Shown here: positions 55,099-63,741 of the stretch, piece by piece
How the letters are laid out: each line of letters starts with the position of its first letter
How positions within the stretch are numbered: the first letter of the stretch is position 1
From: JAFGLZ01 sp964622545
Lineage (GTDB): Bacteria > Planctomycetota > Phycisphaerae > UBA1845 > JAFGLZ01
NCBI GenBank assembly: GCA_964622545.1
Contig: CAZUQM010000017.1
Location: 1 to 64,000 of the forward strand
Reading direction: 5' to 3'
DNA length: 64,000 nucleotides
Notes under the pieces: generated by a model
Databases searched by the model: none
Seen by the model: the letters and a program-made list of their open reading frames with translations, nothing else
Told to the model about the DNA's origin: nothing
Made by a program: the position numbers and the translations under genes

Positions 55099-55709
55099 AG
55101 CGCGCCGCCTTCTGGACCGCCGTCGCCGTGACCGGTGCACTCACGCCGTTGAGTTGCACATCGGCCGTCGTGCTGCTCAACATGTTCAACCCCATGCAGT
55201 CGGGCTTCATCGTCGACTTCGACATCGTTAACGCGTCCGACCAGACGATCTACGTCACGCCCGTCGGCACCTGGGGCGCCGAGGGCGACAAGTCGGTGCT
55301 GCCGCAGTACTCCTCGGACTCCCCCGCGATCACGGCCGCGAAGTCGCGAAACCTCCCTATCAAGCCCGGCCGGCGGCGGAGGATCCTGTACGACTACGAC
55401 GACATCAATTTCTCGGAGCTCGTCGTCCGTTACGAGGACGGCCAACTCCGCCAGCTCGTCACCGACCCGCAACCAACGACCCGCCAATACCACCCGCCGT
55501 TCGAGAAGACCTACACCATCCCGGAACCCGATCAGCTCCCACCCGTCCGATCGGCCGTGGCCCAAGCGATCACAGGCGAGCCGATCAACCTGCGGCTCGA
55601 AGTGGCGATGCTCCCCTTGCTGCTGCCTGGTTTGGTCTTCTGGGGCCTGCTGGCCTATCGCAGCCGGAAGGCGCGACGGAGCGCAGAGCACAACGTGGCG
55701 CAACGATAG
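55095..55709 (+). CDS. Membrane protein coupled to the serpin
   Basis: 204 aa, function unknown. An N-terminal hydrophobic segment (about 5-20) and a C-terminal one (about residues 170-190, AMLPLLLPGLVFWGLLAY) flank a beta-rich domain with aromatic/acidic DFDIVNASDQTIYV and RRRRILYDYDDINFSE. The tail is Arg/Lys-rich and presumably cytoplasmic. Translation is coupled to the serpin gene (ATGA), so the product is likely a partner or anchor. Confidence 0.75.
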   Translation: MKRAAFWTAVAVTGALTPLSCTSAVVLLNMFNPMQSGFIVDFDIVNASDQTIYVTPVGTWGAEGDKSVLPQYSSDSPAITAAKSRNLPIKPGRRRRILYDYDDINFSELVVRYEDGQLRQLVTDPQPTTRQYHPPFEKTYTIPEPDQLPPVRSAVAQAITGEPINLRLEVAMLPLLLPGLVFWGLLAYRSRKARRSAEHNVAQR

Positions 55710-55757
55710 GGTAACCCCACTGTGCGTCTCGATCTGTCGCCCTTGCAGGGCATGAGC

Positions 55758-55817
55758 GAATAGCCTACCGGAGGCTGCGCTTCGCTCCCGGCTATTCTAT
55801 CTTGCCCCTTTGGGGCA
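55758..55817. repeat. Two adjacent palindromes
   Basis: GAATAGCC (55758) and GGCTATTC (55790) are perfect inverted 8-mers, with a further inner CCGGAG/CTCCCGG pairing. TGCCCC-TTT-GGGGCA is a perfect hairpin at 55803-55817. Confidence 0.6.
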
Positions 55818-55902
55818 GGACCTCGCTGGGGACAGCGGGGCTCGGTGAAAGCATCGCTCCCCTGAAGTGGATTCACGCGCCTACTGTCTGCCCACTTCCT
55901 CG

Positions 55903-55957
55903 TGTTTCAACGTTTCGACGTTTCGACTTTTACCTGTCGACGTTTCGATGTGTCAAC
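55903..55957. repeat. Tandem CGTTTC(G/A)A octamer repeat
   Basis: Units such as CGTTTCAA, CGTTTCGA, CGTTTCGA recur three to five times, some degenerate. Position between two genes and the absence of a ribosome site suggest a noncoding repeat. Confidence 0.55.
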
Positions 55958-56048
55958 GCTCGCGTCGCGCATCGTTGACGCCCTCGTCCTGTTCCGCGAT
56001 GCTTTGGACTCGCACGGGGCCGACGCCGCCCCGTCCCGGGCCGACGCG

Positions 56049-57128
56049 ATGACCGAGACCGCAACGACAACCCGCTCCAGCGCCCTCGGCCGTGAGCTCA
56101 GCCAACTCGCGGGCCTGCTGGTCGCCCTGGCGGCCGTCTACGGCATCATGGTCGGGCTCTCGGCGATCCACATCACCGGGTCGTTCTGGGACTTCGGCTC
56201 GTGGCAGCTCCGCCCGCCCATCCTGCTGATCGACCGTCAGGGACACATCAACTGGACCAACCAGTGGAACACCCTCGAGCAGGGGGCCATCAACGTCGTG
56301 CTCGGCGTGGGCATGACGCTGGTCATCCTCTCCGGCGAGATCGACCTGTCCGTCGGCTCGCTGCTGACGCTCTGCAACGTGCTCTTCGTCGTCGGCGCCA
56401 GCCGCGGCGACGGCGTGGGCTACACGCTGCTCGGCGTGGCCATGGCGATCGCCGGGGGCGTGGCCGTCGGCGCGTTCAACGGCGTGGTGACGGCCCGGTA
56501 CAAGGTGCCGTCGTTCGTCGTGACGCTCGGCATGTTGATGGCCGCGGCGGGCACGGCCCACCTCGTGACGATCGCCGTCAGCGACGGCCAACCGATCTTC
56601 TATACCTGCCCCGGCCCGGAGCAGGCCCAACCGACCGCCCTGCAATGGCTGGTCGCGCCGACGCACCTGATCCCCGTGGCCTCGGCCCTGGCTATCGTGA
56701 TCGTCGCGTGGATCCTCCTGAGCCAGACGCGCTTCGGCCGGCACGTCTACGCGGTCGGCGGCAGCGCCGAGGCGGCCCGGCTGAGCGGCATCAGCGTCGT
56801 GAAGGTGAAGGTCGGCGTGTTCGCATTCTCCGGTCTGGCCGCGGCGCTGGCGGGCATCGTCAAGTGGGCGCGGGTCTCGTCGGGCACGCACATCGTGGAG
56901 GAGCCTTACGAACTGTATGCGATCGCGGCGGCCGTCATCGGCGGCACGAGCCTCATGGGCGGACGCGGCAACGTGCTCGGCACGTTCATCGGCGCGCTGA
57001 TCATCGCGGTGCTGGTCAAGGGCCTCAACACGATCGGCGTGCACGAGAGCATCCAGAAGATTATCATCGGCGGTGTGATCATCGCGGCCGTCCTGTATGA
57101 TCGACGGCGCCAACGCGGGTACTCGTGA
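56049..57128 (+). CDS. Sugar ABC transporter permease (RbsC-like)
   Basis: 359 aa, about ten hydrophobic helices, member of the BPD_transp_2 permease family. GEIDLSVGS, VAVGAFNGVVTARYKVPSFVVTLG and EPYELYAIAAAVIGGTSLMGGRG are the conserved ribose-type permease segments. I start at MTETATTT; the upstream frame lies in repeat DNA, and no good ribosome site is visible, so the start is uncertain. No ATPase gene lies nearby; the binding protein follows after about 200 bp. Substrate unproven. Confidence 0.88.
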   Translation: MTETATTTRSSALGRELSQLAGLLVALAAVYGIMVGLSAIHITGSFWDFGSWQLRPPILLIDRQGHINWTNQWNTLEQGAINVVLGVGMTLVILSGEIDLSVGSLLTLCNVLFVVGASRGDGVGYTLLGVAMAIAGGVAVGAFNGVVTARYKVPSFVVTLGMLMAAAGTAHLVTIAVSDGQPIFYTCPGPEQAQPTALQWLVAPTHLIPVASALAIVIVAWILLSQTRFGRHVYAVGGSAEAARLSGISVVKVKVGVFAFSGLAAALAGIVKWARVSSGTHIVEEPYELYAIAAAVIGGTSLMGGRGNVLGTFIGALIIAVLVKGLNTIGVHESIQKIIIGGVIIAAVLYDRRRQRGYS

Positions 57129-57325
57129 GGCGCAACGCGGCCGAGGCACCCTACACCACCGAGGGGTGGCCCGCCTCTTCAGAGGTGAGGGACGCGAATG
57201 CACTCGGGGGTCCGCGCCCCGTCGCTCGTGCGATGCCCCTCGGCCGAGGCCGGGGGCCTTTCGCAGAAGCACTCTCACGGAAGCCTTGTTCGACAACCGA
57301 GCCAAGCAGTGCAGGAGTAATGACC

Positions 57326-58300
57326 ATGAAGCGAATCGGACGCGTTCTCTCGATGCTCGTGACCTTGACGCTCGCCCTGGCCGGCTGCCAACAGGACGGC
57401 TCGTCGTCAACGACCAAACCTGGCTCCGACCGGCCCCGCATCGCGCTGATCATGAAGGCGCGGACCAACCCGTTCTTCCACACGATGGAGCTCGGGGCGC
57501 AGCGGGCCGCCAAGGAGCACCACGTCGAGCTCCTGGTCAGCAGCGTCGACCGCGAGACCGACTTCGCCAAGCAGGGCGGGCTCGTCGAGAACGCCATCAG
57601 CCAGGGCGTCGACGCGATCCTCATCGCGCCGGCCGACAGCAAGGCCATCGTCAGCCCGCTGCTCAAGGCCCAGCGCCAGGGCATCAAGATCATCAACCTG
57701 GATAACCGCATCGACCCGCCCGCGGCCAAGAGCGTCGGGCTCCAGGTCGAGACGTTCATCGGCCCGGACAACGCCGAGGGTGCCTACAAGGTCACCAGGC
57801 ATCTCTTCAAGCTGATGGGCGGCGAGGGCAAGGTCGCGCTCGTGACCGGCATCCCCGGCGTGGACAACGGCGAGCAGCGCAAGGCCGGCTTCTACAAGGC
57901 CGTCAAGGAGACCGGCGACAAGATCCAGGTCGTCGCCGAGGAGAGCGCCGACTGGATGACCGAACCGGCGCTCAAGAAGATGAACGGCATCCTCGCGCGG
58001 CACCCCGACATCACGGGGGTGTTCTGCTGCAATGACAGCATGGCCCTCGGCGCGGTCCAGGCGATCGAGTCGGCCGGCAAGACGGGGAAGATCCACGTCG
58101 CCGGCTACGACGGGATCAAGGCCGCGTGCGACCTGATCAAGGCCGGCAAGATGCACGGCACGATCGAGCAGCACCCCGACCTCATGGGCGAGCGCGGCGT
58201 CGAGACGGCCCTGAAGCTGCTCGCGGGCGAGTCGATCCCCAACGAGATACCGACGCCGACCGACCTCATCACGGCCGAGACGCTCAAAGCTGGGAAATAG
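57326..58300 (+). CDS. Sugar ABC transporter substrate-binding lipoprotein
   Basis: 324 aa, periplasmic-binding-protein family 1 (RbsB-like). Signal ends in lipobox LALAGC (Cys21). MKARTNPFFHTMELGAQ, GVDAILIAPADSKAIV, GEQRKAGFYKAV and FCCNDSMALGAVQAIE are typical of sugar-binding proteins that work with RbsC-type permeases. AGGAG lies 8 nt before this ATG; another ATG six bases upstream is also possible but badly spaced. The 197-bp gap after the permease holds a GCCCC...GGGGGC hairpin that could attenuate transcription. Confidence 0.9.
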   Translation: MKRIGRVLSMLVTLTLALAGCQQDGSSSTTKPGSDRPRIALIMKARTNPFFHTMELGAQRAAKEHHVELLVSSVDRETDFAKQGGLVENAISQGVDAILIAPADSKAIVSPLLKAQRQGIKIINLDNRIDPPAAKSVGLQVETFIGPDNAEGAYKVTRHLFKLMGGEGKVALVTGIPGVDNGEQRKAGFYKAVKETGDKIQVVAEESADWMTEPALKKMNGILARHPDITGVFCCNDSMALGAVQAIESAGKTGKIHVAGYDGIKAACDLIKAGKMHGTIEQHPDLMGERGVETALKLLAGESIPNEIPTPTDLITAETLKAGK

Positions 58301-58408
58301 CAGACATGGTGGTCATCAGGAGCCTGATCGGGAGTTCGCAGGGAGACATCGAAATCACGCGACACCGTTGGAAGGTCGCCAGCACAACTTAGACGGAGGA
58401 CCACTGCC

Positions 58409-59326
58409 ATGCAACATGATGAGTTTCTTCAGACGCTGCGCGAGGCGGGCCTTCATCGCGTGGCCGAACCCATCGCCGATCTGCTGGCACCGTCCATTCG
58501 TGTGAGCACGAAGCTCGTCACTGATGAGGCATCGTTGCCTCTCGGTACGAGCAAGTTCGGCGGCCAGCCCGATCTGATGCCCGGGATCGAGTGGCCGAGC
58601 TGGAAGGAAGGCTATCTCGACTTCCTCGGACAGATCCATCTTCCGGATCTGTTGCCATTCGTCGATCCTTCGGACGAACTCTTCCGGTCCGGATGGCTGC
58701 TCTTCTTCTATGATTCCATGAGCGACGCATGGGGTTCGAGCATTGAGGATCGTCCATCTTGGCGCGTCATCTACCAGGATGGAAAACCCGATTCCTTGGA
58801 ACGCCGAGCGTATCCTGTTCCGCAAGATGAATTGGAGGAGCACCTCAAGCCTCGTGCGGAGGGCTATAGACCATGCAAGCTAGAGCTGACTCCCGAGGTG
58901 GTGCCGCCGCCTCCCGACACCTTCGAATTGATGCTTCTCGATCTCACCCAAGAGGAAAGGGCGGCATATAGGGAGATTGTGAACAAGCCTGTCCTGTTGG
59001 GAGAGAGGATGGATGAAGAAGAGGATCCAGAATCCGGAACGCACCGGTTGTTCGGCCACCCCGACCTGATCCAGGGAGACATGAAAGTGGGGTGTGAGCT
59101 GTTGTCGCAGAACATCACCTCGGAAGATGCTGCTCTGTTGGACGAAGAAACATTGAATACGTTCGTCAAGCCCGCCCTGATGCGACAACTCCTCCTCCAA
59201 CTGGATTCTGATAACAACATGGGCTGCATGTGGGGAGATGTCGGCGCCCTGTATTTCTGGGTGCCCTGCGACGAGATGTTCGAAAAGGATTTCAGCAGGA
59301 CCTGGATGATGCTTCAATGCTATTGA
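58409..59326 (+). CDS. DUF1963 (YwqG-like) protein
   Basis: 305 aa, no signal peptide, cytoplasmic. LGTSKFGGQPDLMPGIEWP, LDFLGQIHLPDLLPF, HRLFGHPDLIQGDMK and MWGDVGALYFWVP match the repeated DUF1963 pattern. Function is not established. Codon and base composition look less GC-biased than the flanking genes, suggesting a more recent arrival, though I have not measured it. GGAGG precedes the ATG. Confidence 0.8.
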   Translation: MQHDEFLQTLREAGLHRVAEPIADLLAPSIRVSTKLVTDEASLPLGTSKFGGQPDLMPGIEWPSWKEGYLDFLGQIHLPDLLPFVDPSDELFRSGWLLFFYDSMSDAWGSSIEDRPSWRVIYQDGKPDSLERRAYPVPQDELEEHLKPRAEGYRPCKLELTPEVVPPPPDTFELMLLDLTQEERAAYREIVNKPVLLGERMDEEEDPESGTHRLFGHPDLIQGDMKVGCELLSQNITSEDAALLDEETLNTFVKPALMRQLLLQLDSDNNMGCMWGDVGALYFWVPCDEMFEKDFSRTWMMLQCY

Positions 59327-59439
59327 ACTCGACACCGTCGGCCATGCGATTGACGTCTGCCAAACACGGACACCTACCACGTGTTGATCGGCACTGCATA
59401 CGTCTGCGTCGATAACACGGAGTCCCTTACCATACAAGC

Positions 59440-59700
59440 ATGATGCGACCCGCAGATCTTCGCGAACATCTCCGAAAGCTGCCATGTGAACCGTTTCGAT
59501 TGGTCCTATCGAACGGCGTCCACGATGACGTTCCCCATCCTGAGTTGGTCGCCCAAACTCGCACCGAGGTCGTGATTACAGTGGGCGCGCGAGGGCAAGG
59601 CATGGCCGAGAAGCTTGTCTACTGCGATCCGCTCCACATCACGCACATCGAGCCGCTCAACGGCAAGAAGCCCAAACGCCGCAAGAAGAAGTCGACGTAG
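59440..59700 (+). CDS. Small conserved-type protein with basic tail
   Basis: 86 aa, no signal peptide. FRLVLSNGVHDDVPHPELV followed by a VVITVGARGQG strand is the pattern of small planctomycete proteins of unknown function that carry a short beta-sheet domain. The C-terminus is strongly basic (KKPKRRKKKST). The ribosome site is poor; two ATG codons in a row open it. 113 bp after the DUF1963 gene. It could also be a shadow frame, so confidence is moderate. Confidence 0.55.
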   Translation: MMRPADLREHLRKLPCEPFRLVLSNGVHDDVPHPELVAQTRTEVVITVGARGQGMAEKLVYCDPLHITHIEPLNGKKPKRRKKKST

Positions 59701-59841
59701 CCCGCTCCCTCACCGCAACCGTAGACATCGACCCCCCGCGCGATACGATGTCGCATCGCTACACCGATTCGGCACGCCGTCGCCGAGCAGGGCCACGACT
59801 GTGCAAGCTGACCCGATCGGCGCGACGAGAAAGGACGCCCC

Positions 59842-61959
59842 ATGTACGTCGACACCCAATTGACGGAACTCCGCTGGTTCGCCGTCGCTGCCCTAGTCAT
59901 CGCCTCAACCGCCCACGCCGAACAGGCCAAGGCCCCCACGTTCCAGGAGCTCATGGACCCGGCGCGGTTCCCAGAGCCCCAACGCGGCATGGTCGTCGAA
60001 TCGGCCAGGCTGGATGCCGGCTACGGCGTCGTCCGCACGACCGGCGCCGACATGGCCGTCGACCTCGCCAAGGGCCGCATCGCACTCGCCCAGCGGATCG
60101 GGCACGCGCGGCCGCTGGCCGTCGCGCGGCTTGGGCGCACCCTGTCGGGAGCCAAGCTGACTCACACCGGTCCGGGGTTCGCACGGATCACCCTGGCCGC
60201 CCCGAAGCTCACGATCCGTATCAACGGCGACTCGCTCTGCATGATCCACGCCCACGAGCCGGTGACGATCGAGGTCGACCGCAAGATCGCACCGTCGTGG
60301 GACAGTTCTTATCGCGCCTGTCACCTCATCGCCGACGAATGGGGCGCGCTAGGGCTGTACTGCAGCCGGCTCGACCTCGACGATCATTACGATGTCTACG
60401 CCGACACGGTCGCTCGCTACGCCCTGCCGGCCGGCGCCGTGCTCTGGATCGCCGTCTGCCCGCCCAAGCCCTACAACTGGGAGCGCTCGCTGACCGACAA
60501 CGTCGTCTGGCACTGGTCGAACAAGCTCGGCTACCCGCCCGACAAGGACCTGAGGCGGTGGAAGGAGCACGGCAACATCGTCCTGCTCCAGTCGGAGGTC
60601 ATGCTCTGGAAGGATTGGAACCTCGGCTTCGAGCCCCGCCTGGGCCGCGAGGAGTTCGCCCGGGTCCGCAAAACGATCCACGATCTGGGCATGCGGTTCA
60701 TCGTCTACACCAGCCCCTTCTACTTCCTCAAGGGCACGGCCCTCGAGCCGCGAGCCCTGAACAGCTTCGAGAACTTCAAGGGCTGGCCGCCCGGCACCCC
60801 CACCGGCGAGAACAGGCACCTGTTCCTGCCCGAGATCCGAAAGGTCATGCGCGAGCTCAAGCCCGACGGCCTGTACTTCGACGGCCAATACACCCGCAAC
60901 CCGGCCGCGCTGTATGCCCTCGCCCGCGAGGCCCGCGCGATCGTCGGCGAGGACGGCATCCTGGAATGGCATTCGACCACCGCCCTCGGCTCCGACCATT
61001 GCTACCTGCCGCAGGCCGACGCCTACGTCGACTTCATCCTCCGCGGGGAGGGACGGGGCAGACACTACGCCAACATCGACTACCTGCGGTTCTTCGTCTC
61101 GGGCTATCACATCCACAACAGCATCGGCGTGATCTGCAACAACGGGAAGATCGGCGTGACGGCCAAGATGGTCGACGATGTGCTGCGCGTCAACGCACGG
61201 TTCCACACGATCGCCGGCTGGCTCGACAACCCGAAGATCATGACGCTGATCAACGACCGCTACAAGCCTGCCCTGACGCCTCCGCTCCGCGGACGCGTCG
61301 AGGCCTTCCTGGCCGAGCGCCAGGCACAAGTCGAACGGAAGGCTGCCGCGATGCGGGCCGAGATCCGTTCGCTTCGCAAGCCGTTTGCCGAGACCGAACC
61401 GCTTGCCTCATTTCATCTCGACACGATGCCCGAGGGCACGTCGCTGGTGTCGGAGCGGAACCCGGATGCCCTCACGATCAGCGACGGCATCTTCAACGCC
61501 CGCGGCCACGGCAACACGTACGCCTTCCGACGGATACCGGTCAGCGGCAAGGCCCAGGCCTTCGTCGTCAAGCTGCGGCAGCACACCGACCACGGGCAGT
61601 CGTGGGGAACGGCCGCGATGCTCATCTGGAAACGGGGCGGCGGCGTTCGGCTCGGGACGCGAAGCGACGGCACGCTGCAAGCCGATGTGCTCGGCCGGCA
61701 GGTGCACGGCAGAGTGTACGATCCGAAGACGTGGGTCTGGCTGAGGGCGCGATGGGGCAGGCATCAACTCATCGTCGAGCGGAGCGACGACGGCGAGACC
61801 TACGAGCGGCTGTGGTCGTTCGCCCACGGCGGCGTGTTGAACGGCCCGCTGGCCGCCCTGCTGATCGGCAAGGTGCCCTACAACGGCGAGCCGAAGGACT
61901 ACACCGTCCCCGGCCAGGTCGGCACGGGACAGATCGACGAGGTGCGGATCTACGAATAG
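59842..61959 (+). CDS. Secreted TIM-barrel glycosidase-like protein with LamG-like C-terminus
   Basis: 705 aa. Signal peptide (about 10-28). A beta-rich N-terminal domain is followed by a barrel: GNIVLLQSEVMLWKDWN, MRFIVYTSPFYF, DGLYFDGQYTRNP, GILEWHSTTAL and YVDFILRGEGRG (acidic residues at barrel strand ends). The last 160 residues form a LamG-like domain ending GQIDEVRIYE, a typical LamG ending. I cannot name a GH family. AAAGGACG precedes the ATG. Convergent with the aldolase gene. Confidence 0.72.
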   Translation: MYVDTQLTELRWFAVAALVIASTAHAEQAKAPTFQELMDPARFPEPQRGMVVESARLDAGYGVVRTTGADMAVDLAKGRIALAQRIGHARPLAVARLGRTLSGAKLTHTGPGFARITLAAPKLTIRINGDSLCMIHAHEPVTIEVDRKIAPSWDSSYRACHLIADEWGALGLYCSRLDLDDHYDVYADTVARYALPAGAVLWIAVCPPKPYNWERSLTDNVVWHWSNKLGYPPDKDLRRWKEHGNIVLLQSEVMLWKDWNLGFEPRLGREEFARVRKTIHDLGMRFIVYTSPFYFLKGTALEPRALNSFENFKGWPPGTPTGENRHLFLPEIRKVMRELKPDGLYFDGQYTRNPAALYALAREARAIVGEDGILEWHSTTALGSDHCYLPQADAYVDFILRGEGRGRHYANIDYLRFFVSGYHIHNSIGVICNNGKIGVTAKMVDDVLRVNARFHTIAGWLDNPKIMTLINDRYKPALTPPLRGRVEAFLAERQAQVERKAAAMRAEIRSLRKPFAETEPLASFHLDTMPEGTSLVSERNPDALTISDGIFNARGHGNTYAFRRIPVSGKAQAFVVKLRQHTDHGQSWGTAAMLIWKRGGGVRLGTRSDGTLQADVLGRQVHGRVYDPKTWVWLRARWGRHQLIVERSDDGETYERLWSFAHGGVLNGPLAALLIGKVPYNGEPKDYTVPGQVGTGQIDEVRIYE

Positions 61960-61970
61960 GGAACGGTCAC

Positions 61971-62732
61971 CTATCTTCCCGCAGCCGCCAGCGCAGCGGC
62001 CGCGCCCTCGTCGAGGAACACGTTATCCACGCCCAGGGCGATCATCGTGTAGCCCTCTCGCAGCGTGGCCTCGACGTTCGCGGCCGTCGGCCGAACGATG
62101 TGCATCCCCGCGGTGATCGTATGGCGCCGGCACGCGTCCAGGTACGTCTCGAGCGCCCGCACGACCTCGGGGTGACGCATCTGCCCGGTCAGCCCCATCG
62201 ACCCGCTCAGGTCCAGCGGCCCGATGAACAGACCGTCCACGCCGTCCACCTCGATGATCGCGTCCAGGTTCGCGATCGCGTCCTTGTGCTCGATCTGCAT
62301 GACCATCGCGATCTCGTCGTTGGCCTCGGCAATGTAGGCGTCGAAGTCGCGCCCGTGGTTGTTGGCCCGGCTGTAGCCGAAGCCTCGCTCGCCCCAGGGC
62401 GGATACTTGGCCTCACGGACCGCGGCCTCGGCCTCCTCGGCGGTCTTGACCATCGGGATGATCAGCGCCCGGGCGCCGGCATCGAGCGAGCGGTGAATCC
62501 ATACCGGATCATTCTTCGGAAGCCGCGCGACGGCCACACAATCGAAGCCGTCCAGCGTGCGGAAGATGTCGGTCATCGTCTCGAGGTCGATCGCACCGTG
62601 CTCCATATCGACGCAGACCCAGTCGAACCCCGCCCGCGCGACGATCTCCGCGCACGCCGGATGGCCGATCTGAATCCACGTGCCCAGCGTCACCGTGCGG
62701 TCGAGCAGCGCGCGCCGAAACGTGTTCTTCAT
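61971..62732 (-). CDS. HpcH/HpaI-family aldolase (2-keto-3-deoxy-sugar-acid type)
   Basis: 253 aa, class II-type aldolase of the HpaI/RhmA/GarL group, cleaving 2-keto-3-deoxy acids to pyruvate plus an aldehyde. D42-M-E44-H45-G (VDMEHG), ARLPKNDP (R70), GERGFGYSRAN and the metal ligands E148 and D174 (IEHKDA, IGPLDLSGSMG) are present. GAGG precedes the ATG. It lies 34 bp after the hydroxyacid dehydrogenase gene in the same direction. Rhamnonate or galactarate breakdown are both plausible. Confidence 0.92.
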   Translation of the reverse strand: MKNTFRRALLDRTVTLGTWIQIGHPACAEIVARAGFDWVCVDMEHGAIDLETMTDIFRTLDGFDCVAVARLPKNDPVWIHRSLDAGARALIIPMVKTAEEAEAAVREAKYPPWGERGFGYSRANNHGRDFDAYIAEANDEIAMVMQIEHKDAIANLDAIIEVDGVDGLFIGPLDLSGSMGLTGQMRHPEVVRALETYLDACRRHTITAGMHIVRPTAANVEATLREGYTMIALGVDNVFLDEGAAAALAAAGR

Positions 62733-62766
62733 GAGGTATCCTCGGGTCGTCCTGGTGCCAGGGGGG

Positions 62767-63741
62767 TCAGAGCTTACCAACCACGTCCGGATTGAGGAGA
62801 TCCATCTCGCTGTAGTTGCCGGCCTCGGCCAGGCGGACGTTCGCCAGCGCCCGCTCGGCCATGCGGTTGCAGGCCTCCTGCGTGCTGCTGGCCACGTGCG
62901 GCGTCATGATGACGTTCTTGAGCGTGCGGAGGTCCTGGTTCAGACAGGCCGGCGCGTAAGGCTCGGTCTCGAAGACATCCAGGGCCGCCCCCGCCAGATG
63001 GCCGTTCGACAGGGCGTCATACAGGGCACACTCGTCCACCACCGCCCCCCGGGCCGTATTGATCAGCCACGCGCCCTGTTTGATCATCGAGATCCGATCG
63101 GCGTTGATGAAGTGGTGCGTCTCGGGCGTGCTCGGCAGGTGCAGACTGACGAAGTCGGCGTCCTTCACCGCCCGGCCGAATTCCTTGTAGACGTTCTCGA
63201 AGCCAAGGTAGCCCAGGTCGACGTCACGCACCTCGCAGCCGAGCACCCGCATGCCGAACCCGAACGCGGCCATCCGACCGACATGACATCCGATCGGCCC
63301 GCAACCGATAACGGCCAGCGTCTTCTTGCGGAGCTCCGTCCCGACCCGCGGCACCCAGACGCCTACGCGGGCATCCTTGACCAGCGACGGGATCCACCGC
63401 GCGCCGGCGACCATCAGTGCGATCGTATGCTCGGCCACCGAGTCGTTCAGCACGTTCGGTGTGTTGGTGCAGAGCAGGCCCCTCTCGGTCGCCTGCACCT
63501 TGTCGATGCTGTCGTGACCGACCCCGAACCGCGCGATCACGCCCGTCTTCGGCAGCGCGTCATAGAGGTTGTCCGAGTACTTCTGAACGCCGACGATGAC
63601 GTACTTCACGCCCGACGAGCGGACCGCCTCGGCCAGCTCATCCTCCACCGCCGGGGCGGGCAGGCACTCGAAACCCTCCGCCGAACTGAAGATCTGCTCG
63701 GCCTTGTCATACTCGATCTCGGTCACGGCCACCCTGATCAT
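62767..63741 (-). CDS. D-3-phosphoglycerate dehydrogenase-like 2-hydroxyacid dehydrogenase
   Basis: 324 aa, cytoplasmic NAD-dependent enzyme. The cofactor loop VIGCGPIGCHVG, NTARGAVVDE with the catalytic Arg, FETEPY (Glu) and MTPHVASST (His) are in the right order. It lacks the ACT regulatory domain of long SerA proteins. AAAGGA precedes the ATG; a longer frame starts in DNA without a ribosome site. It differs in sequence from the 11678 enzyme, so the two have separate roles. Likely operon with the downstream aldolase. Confidence 0.92.
   Translation of the reverse strand: MIRVAVTEIEYDKAEQIFSSAEGFECLPAPAVEDELAEAVRSSGVKYVIVGVQKYSDNLYDALPKTGVIARFGVGHDSIDKVQATERGLLCTNTPNVLNDSVAEHTIALMVAGARWIPSLVKDARVGVWVPRVGTELRKKTLAVIGCGPIGCHVGRMAAFGFGMRVLGCEVRDVDLGYLGFENVYKEFGRAVKDADFVSLHLPSTPETHHFINADRISMIKQGAWLINTARGAVVDECALYDALSNGHLAGAALDVFETEPYAPACLNQDLRTLKNVIMTPHVASSTQEACNRMAERALANVRLAEAGNYSEMDLLNPDVVGKL

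Larger units (their letters stand above)
55710..56048. other. Intergenic region with two hairpins and an octamer repeat
   Basis: It contains the palindromes at 55758-55817 and the tandem octamers at 55903-55957. A frame encoding RFDVST repeats runs through the octamers into the permease gene, but is explained by the repeat; I start the permease after it. Confidence 0.55.

Noticed and set aside
55902..56048. N-terminal extension of the ABC permease encoding RFDVST repeats
   Set aside because: It is explained by the CGTTTCGA octamer tandem repeat, has no ribosome site, and family members begin at the next Met.
59748..62795. A 1015-codon plus-strand frame over the 59842 gene and the aldolase
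   Set aside because: Shadow frame: it crosses a convergent pair of well-supported genes and shows no recognisable domain.
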